Positions 61,557 to 64,000 of a stretch of DNA of 64,000 nucleotides are shown in pieces. This DNA comes from JADJPO01 sp963724535 (GTDB taxonomy: Bacteria > Actinomycetota > Actinomycetes > Actinomycetales > Kineosporiaceae), in NCBI GenBank assembly GCA_963724535.1, contig CAVRVD010000017.1:124001-188000 (forward strand), written 5' to 3'. The position numbers were made by a program, and so were the translations under genes. Below the pieces are notes generated by a model. The model worked only from the letters and a program-made list of their open reading frames with translations, ran no database searches and was not told the DNA's origin. Each line of letters starts with the position of its first letter. Position 1 is the stretch's first letter.

Positions 61557-62555
61557 ATGCGAGCTGCCGTCATCACTGCACCTGGCCAGGTCGAGGTCAC
61601 CGACCTGCCCGACCCGACACCCGGCCACCGTGAGGTGGTGGTCGCTGTCGCCGGTTGTGGAATCTGCGGCACCGACCTGCACATCCGCGACGGCGAGTTC
61701 GCCCCCACCCTGCCCGTGGTGCCGGGGCACGAGTTCGCCGGCGAGGTGGTGGCGGTGGGGGCCGAGGTCACCGAGGTCGCCGTCGGTGACCGGGTCGCGG
61801 TCGACCCGTCGCTGTACTGCCATGAGTGCCACTACTGCCGGATCGGGCGGGACAACCTCTGCGAACGGTGGGGGGCCATCGGGGTGACCGTGGCCGGCGG
61901 GGCCGCCGAGTACGTGGCCGTGCCGGCGGCGAACTGCGTGCGGCTGCCGGCCGGCTTTCCCGTGGCCGACGCCGCACTGGTCGAGCCGCTGTCCTGCGCG
62001 GTGCACGCCTTCGACCGGCTGCCCGGGCGCCAGGGTGACAGCTATCTGATCTACGGCGCCGGGACGATGGGTCTGATCATCCTGGAGATGGCCAAGCGGG
62101 CCGGCGCATCGCGGATCGACCTGGTCGACGTCAGCCCGGCCCGGCTCCCGACCGCCCGACAGCTGGGCTGCAGTGCCGCCGTCGGCTCCGCCGACGAGCT
62201 CGAGGCTCCCCGAGGCTGGGACGTGGTCATCGACTGCACCGGCGTCGTGGCCGCGATCGAGGACGGGCTGGACCGGGTCGGCAAGGGCGGGACCTACCTG
62301 CAGTTCGGCGTGCCCGGGGAGCAGGTCAGGGCTCGGTTCTCCCCCTACCGGACCTACCACGAGGAGATCACCATTCTCGGGTCGATGGCGGTGCTGCACT
62401 CCTTCGACCGAGCTGCGGACCTCTTTGTCGGCGGCCTGCTCGATGCCGACGTGCTGATCAGCGACCGGCTCCCGCTGGAGCGCTATCCCGAGGCCATGGA
62501 CACCCTTGCCGCCGGCGTCGGACGCAAGATCCAGGTCGTGCCGAACCCGGCGTGA
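61557..62555 (+). CDS. Zinc-dependent alcohol dehydrogenase, 332 aa
   Basis: A medium-chain dehydrogenase/reductase of the threonine/sorbitol/xylitol type. Catalytic zinc ligands are in GCGICGTDLHI and VVPGHEFAGEVV. The structural zinc has four cysteines (CHECHYCRIGRDNLC). The NAD motif is YLIYGAGTMGLIILEMAKRA with the acid in IDLVDVSPARL, so NAD is favoured over NADP. The ATG at 61557 has GGAGGAG upstream. Substrate probably a polyol or sugar alcohol. Confidence 0.93.
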   Translation: MRAAVITAPGQVEVTDLPDPTPGHREVVVAVAGCGICGTDLHIRDGEFAPTLPVVPGHEFAGEVVAVGAEVTEVAVGDRVAVDPSLYCHECHYCRIGRDNLCERWGAIGVTVAGGAAEYVAVPAANCVRLPAGFPVADAALVEPLSCAVHAFDRLPGRQGDSYLIYGAGTMGLIILEMAKRAGASRIDLVDVSPARLPTARQLGCSAAVGSADELEAPRGWDVVIDCTGVVAAIEDGLDRVGKGGTYLQFGVPGEQVRARFSPYRTYHEEITILGSMAVLHSFDRAADLFVGGLLDADVLISDRLPLERYPEAMDTLAAGVGRKIQVVPNPA

Positions 62556-62562
62556 GGGTCGG

Positions 62563-63780
62563 TCAGTTCCGCAGCGTCGCCAGGTAGTCGTCGATCCGGC
62601 CCATCGCGTCGGTGAGGTCCTCGGCCGAGGGCAGGGTGACCAGCCTGAAGTGGTCGGGGTCAGGCCAGTTGAACCCGGTGCCATGGGTGACCAGGATCTT
62701 GGTCGCCCGCAGCAGGTCGATCACGAAGGCCTCGTCGTCCTTGATCGGGTAGACGTCCGGGTCCAGGCGGGGGAAGCAGTACAACGCACCGCGTGGCTCC
62801 ACACAGCTGACCCCGGGGATCTCGTTGAGCAGCCTGGAGGCCAGCTTCGACTGCTCGTAGAACCGCCCACCCGGGACGATCAGCTCGGTGATCGACTGGT
62901 AACCGCCGAGCGCGGTCTGGATGGCGTGCTGCGCCGGGACGTTGGCGCACATCCGCATGTTCGCCAGCAGGGTCAGGCCCTCGATGAAGTCGGTCGCCAG
63001 GTGCTTCGGGCCGGAGATCATCACCCAACCGGCGCGGTAGCCACAGACCCGGTAGGCCTTCGACAACCCGCTGAAGGTCAGGCAGAACACGTCGTCTCCG
63101 GCGTGGCTGGCCGCGTGGTGATGGACGGCGTCGTCGAAGAGGATCTTCTCGTAGATCTCGTCGGCCATCACGACCAGGTCGTGGCGGCGTGCGATGTCGA
63201 CCAGGGCCTTGACCATCTCCTCGGAGTAGACCGCCCCGGTGGGGTTGTTCGGGTTGATGATCACCAGGGCGTGGGTGTTCTCGGTGACCTTGCTCTCGAT
63301 GTCGGCCAGGTCGGGCGCCCAGCCGTTGGCCTCGTCGCTCAGGTAGTGCACCGGCACTCCCCCGGCCAAGGACACCGCGCCGGTCCACAGCGGGTAGTCC
63401 GGGGCCGGCACCAGGATCTCGTTGCCGTCGTCGATGAACGCCTGCAGGACCATCGAGATCATCTCGCTGACCCCGTTGCCGATGAACACGTCCTCGACGC
63501 CGGTATCGGTCAGCCCGCGGGACTGGTAGTACTGCGCCACCGCGGTCCGGGCGGAGTAGATCCCGCGTGAGTCGCTGTAGCCCTGGGCGTCGCGCAGGTT
63601 GTGGATGATGTCCTGGGCGATCGCCTCAGGGGCCTCGAAACCGAACGGCGCCGGGTTGCCGATGTTGAGCTTGAGGATCCGATGTCCCTCTGCCTCCAGC
63701 CGCTCGGCCTCGACGAGGATCGGACCCCGGACGTCGTAGCGGACGTGCTGGAGCTTGGCGGACTGAGCGATCGGACGCAT
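62563..63780 (-). CDS. PLP-dependent aminotransferase, AlaA/alanine-preferring type
   Basis: 405 aa, class I/II. It starts MRPIAQSAKLQHVRYDVRGP, as in AlaA (alanine-synthesising) enzymes, with NIGNPAPFGFEAPEAIAQDI. The PLP parts are GVSEMISMVLQAF, INPNNPTGAVYS, VMADEIYEKI with the Asp, and the Schiff-base Lys in LTFSGLSKAYRVCGYRAGW. It should convert pyruvate and glutamate to alanine and 2-oxoglutarate. Converges on the alcohol dehydrogenase with 7 bp between stops. Confidence 0.93.
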   Translation of the reverse strand: MRPIAQSAKLQHVRYDVRGPILVEAERLEAEGHRILKLNIGNPAPFGFEAPEAIAQDIIHNLRDAQGYSDSRGIYSARTAVAQYYQSRGLTDTGVEDVFIGNGVSEMISMVLQAFIDDGNEILVPAPDYPLWTGAVSLAGGVPVHYLSDEANGWAPDLADIESKVTENTHALVIINPNNPTGAVYSEEMVKALVDIARRHDLVVMADEIYEKILFDDAVHHHAASHAGDDVFCLTFSGLSKAYRVCGYRAGWVMISGPKHLATDFIEGLTLLANMRMCANVPAQHAIQTALGGYQSITELIVPGGRFYEQSKLASRLLNEIPGVSCVEPRGALYCFPRLDPDVYPIKDDEAFVIDLLRATKILVTHGTGFNWPDPDHFRLVTLPSAEDLTDAMGRIDDYLATLRN

Positions 63781-63837
63781 GCACGAAGTGTGACAGGCCG
63801 CGACACCCAGGACCGCACCCGGTCAGCCGGTGCGGTC

Positions 63838-64000
63838 CTAGCTGGTCACGTCCCGGCTCGCGAACCGGGCCCAGGCGGCGAGCCAGAACACCACGACGTA
63901 GACCGCGAAGACGAACAACCCCTGGCGCACGCTCTCCCACGCGATCGGGTCGCGGAAGAAGTCCCCGAAGGCCATCCAGTGATCCACCACCAGCCAGGGA
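63838..64000 (-). CDS. ABC-2 type permease, C-terminus only
   Basis: The last 53 codons of a minus-strand gene that continues past the right edge. The frame reads DHWMAFGDFFRDPIAWESV, then a hydrophobic helix (GLFVFAVYVVVFWLAAWARF) and ends SRDVTS. This resembles the tails of NatB-like and other ABC-2 permeases. Confidence 0.65.
   Translation of the reverse strand, partial: PWLVVDHWMAFGDFFRDPIAWESVRQGLFVFAVYVVVFWLAAWARFASRDVTS

Noticed and set aside
1..64000. CRISPR array or insertion sequence
   Set aside because: The only short repeats are coding tandem repeats and one palindrome pair; no spaced repeat array, transposase or integrase was seen.

Overview
The window is high-GC (roughly 70% or more by eye) DNA from an actinobacterium. 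It carries a complete Pup-proteasome locus (mpa, dop, pup, prcB, prcA, pafA), the mycothiol gene mshC, a coenzyme-F420-type luciferase-like oxidoreductase, many GTG starts and frequent 4-base GTGA/ATGA gene overlaps. The order proteasome genes / trmI / metH / PAC2 gene / mshC / DUF3090 gene / histidine phosphatase / uppP resembles the conserved mycobacterial and streptomycete neighbourhood as I remember it. Genus cannot be fixed from sequence alone; a Frankineae-like or related lineage is plausible.

Layout. 1-6.8 kb: a minus-strand operon of a small membrane protein, an unrecognised 242-aa protein and a giant protein of more than 1,900 residues that runs off the left edge; it contains a hydrolase-like segment with the nucleophile missing. 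7-10.3 kb: a 4-TM protein and a NarL-type sensor kinase/response regulator pair. 10.3-11.8 kb: a gene graveyard with remnants of an ECF sigma factor and an MFS transporter, a tiny Cys-rich ORF and a tandem palindrome. 11.8-18.2 kb: two FKBP proteins, then pafA, prcA, prcB, pup and dop, all on the minus strand. 18.2-26.3 kb: a duplicated scrap of the dop start, a DUF3054 protein, a NUDIX-DUF402 fusion, a membrane protein, a 2-hydroxyacid dehydrogenase, mpa, trmI and a frameshifted M50 protease. 26.5-34.1 kb: a MacB/FtsX-type ABC exporter, a HAD phosphatase and metH.

34.2-44.5 kb: a livG/livM recombination scar, a PAC2 protein, a frameshifted DUF1003 gene, a tightly packed set of membrane genes (LPG-synthase-TM-like, DedA and an unknown), a frameshifted PEP-synthase/rifampicin-phosphotransferase-like gene and an MprF-like DUF2156 protein. 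44.3-51.6 kb: the mycothiol cluster (mshC, SCO1664-like, DUF3090, phosphatase, uppP, LLM oxidoreductase), an aldo/keto reductase and a repeat-rich acidic protein. 51.7-64 kb: an M20 peptidase, tRNA-Leu(GAG), response-regulator scraps, an FAD oxidoreductase, a collapsed partial duplication, a VOC protein, a saccharopine-dehydrogenase-like gene, a secreted subtilase, a Cys-motif/repeat protein with a split YeeE/YedE transporter, a zinc alcohol dehydrogenase, an aminotransferase and the end of an ABC-2 permease.

Two patterns cross the window. Thirteen genes have a TANNNT hexamer 6-8 nt before the start codon and mostly no usable Shine-Dalgarno, the signature of leaderless mRNAs; this fixes the starts of dop, pafA, metH, mshC and others. 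Three otherwise intact genes each contain one frameshift, which could be real decay or sequencing error. I saw no insertion sequence, CRISPR array or rRNA gene.
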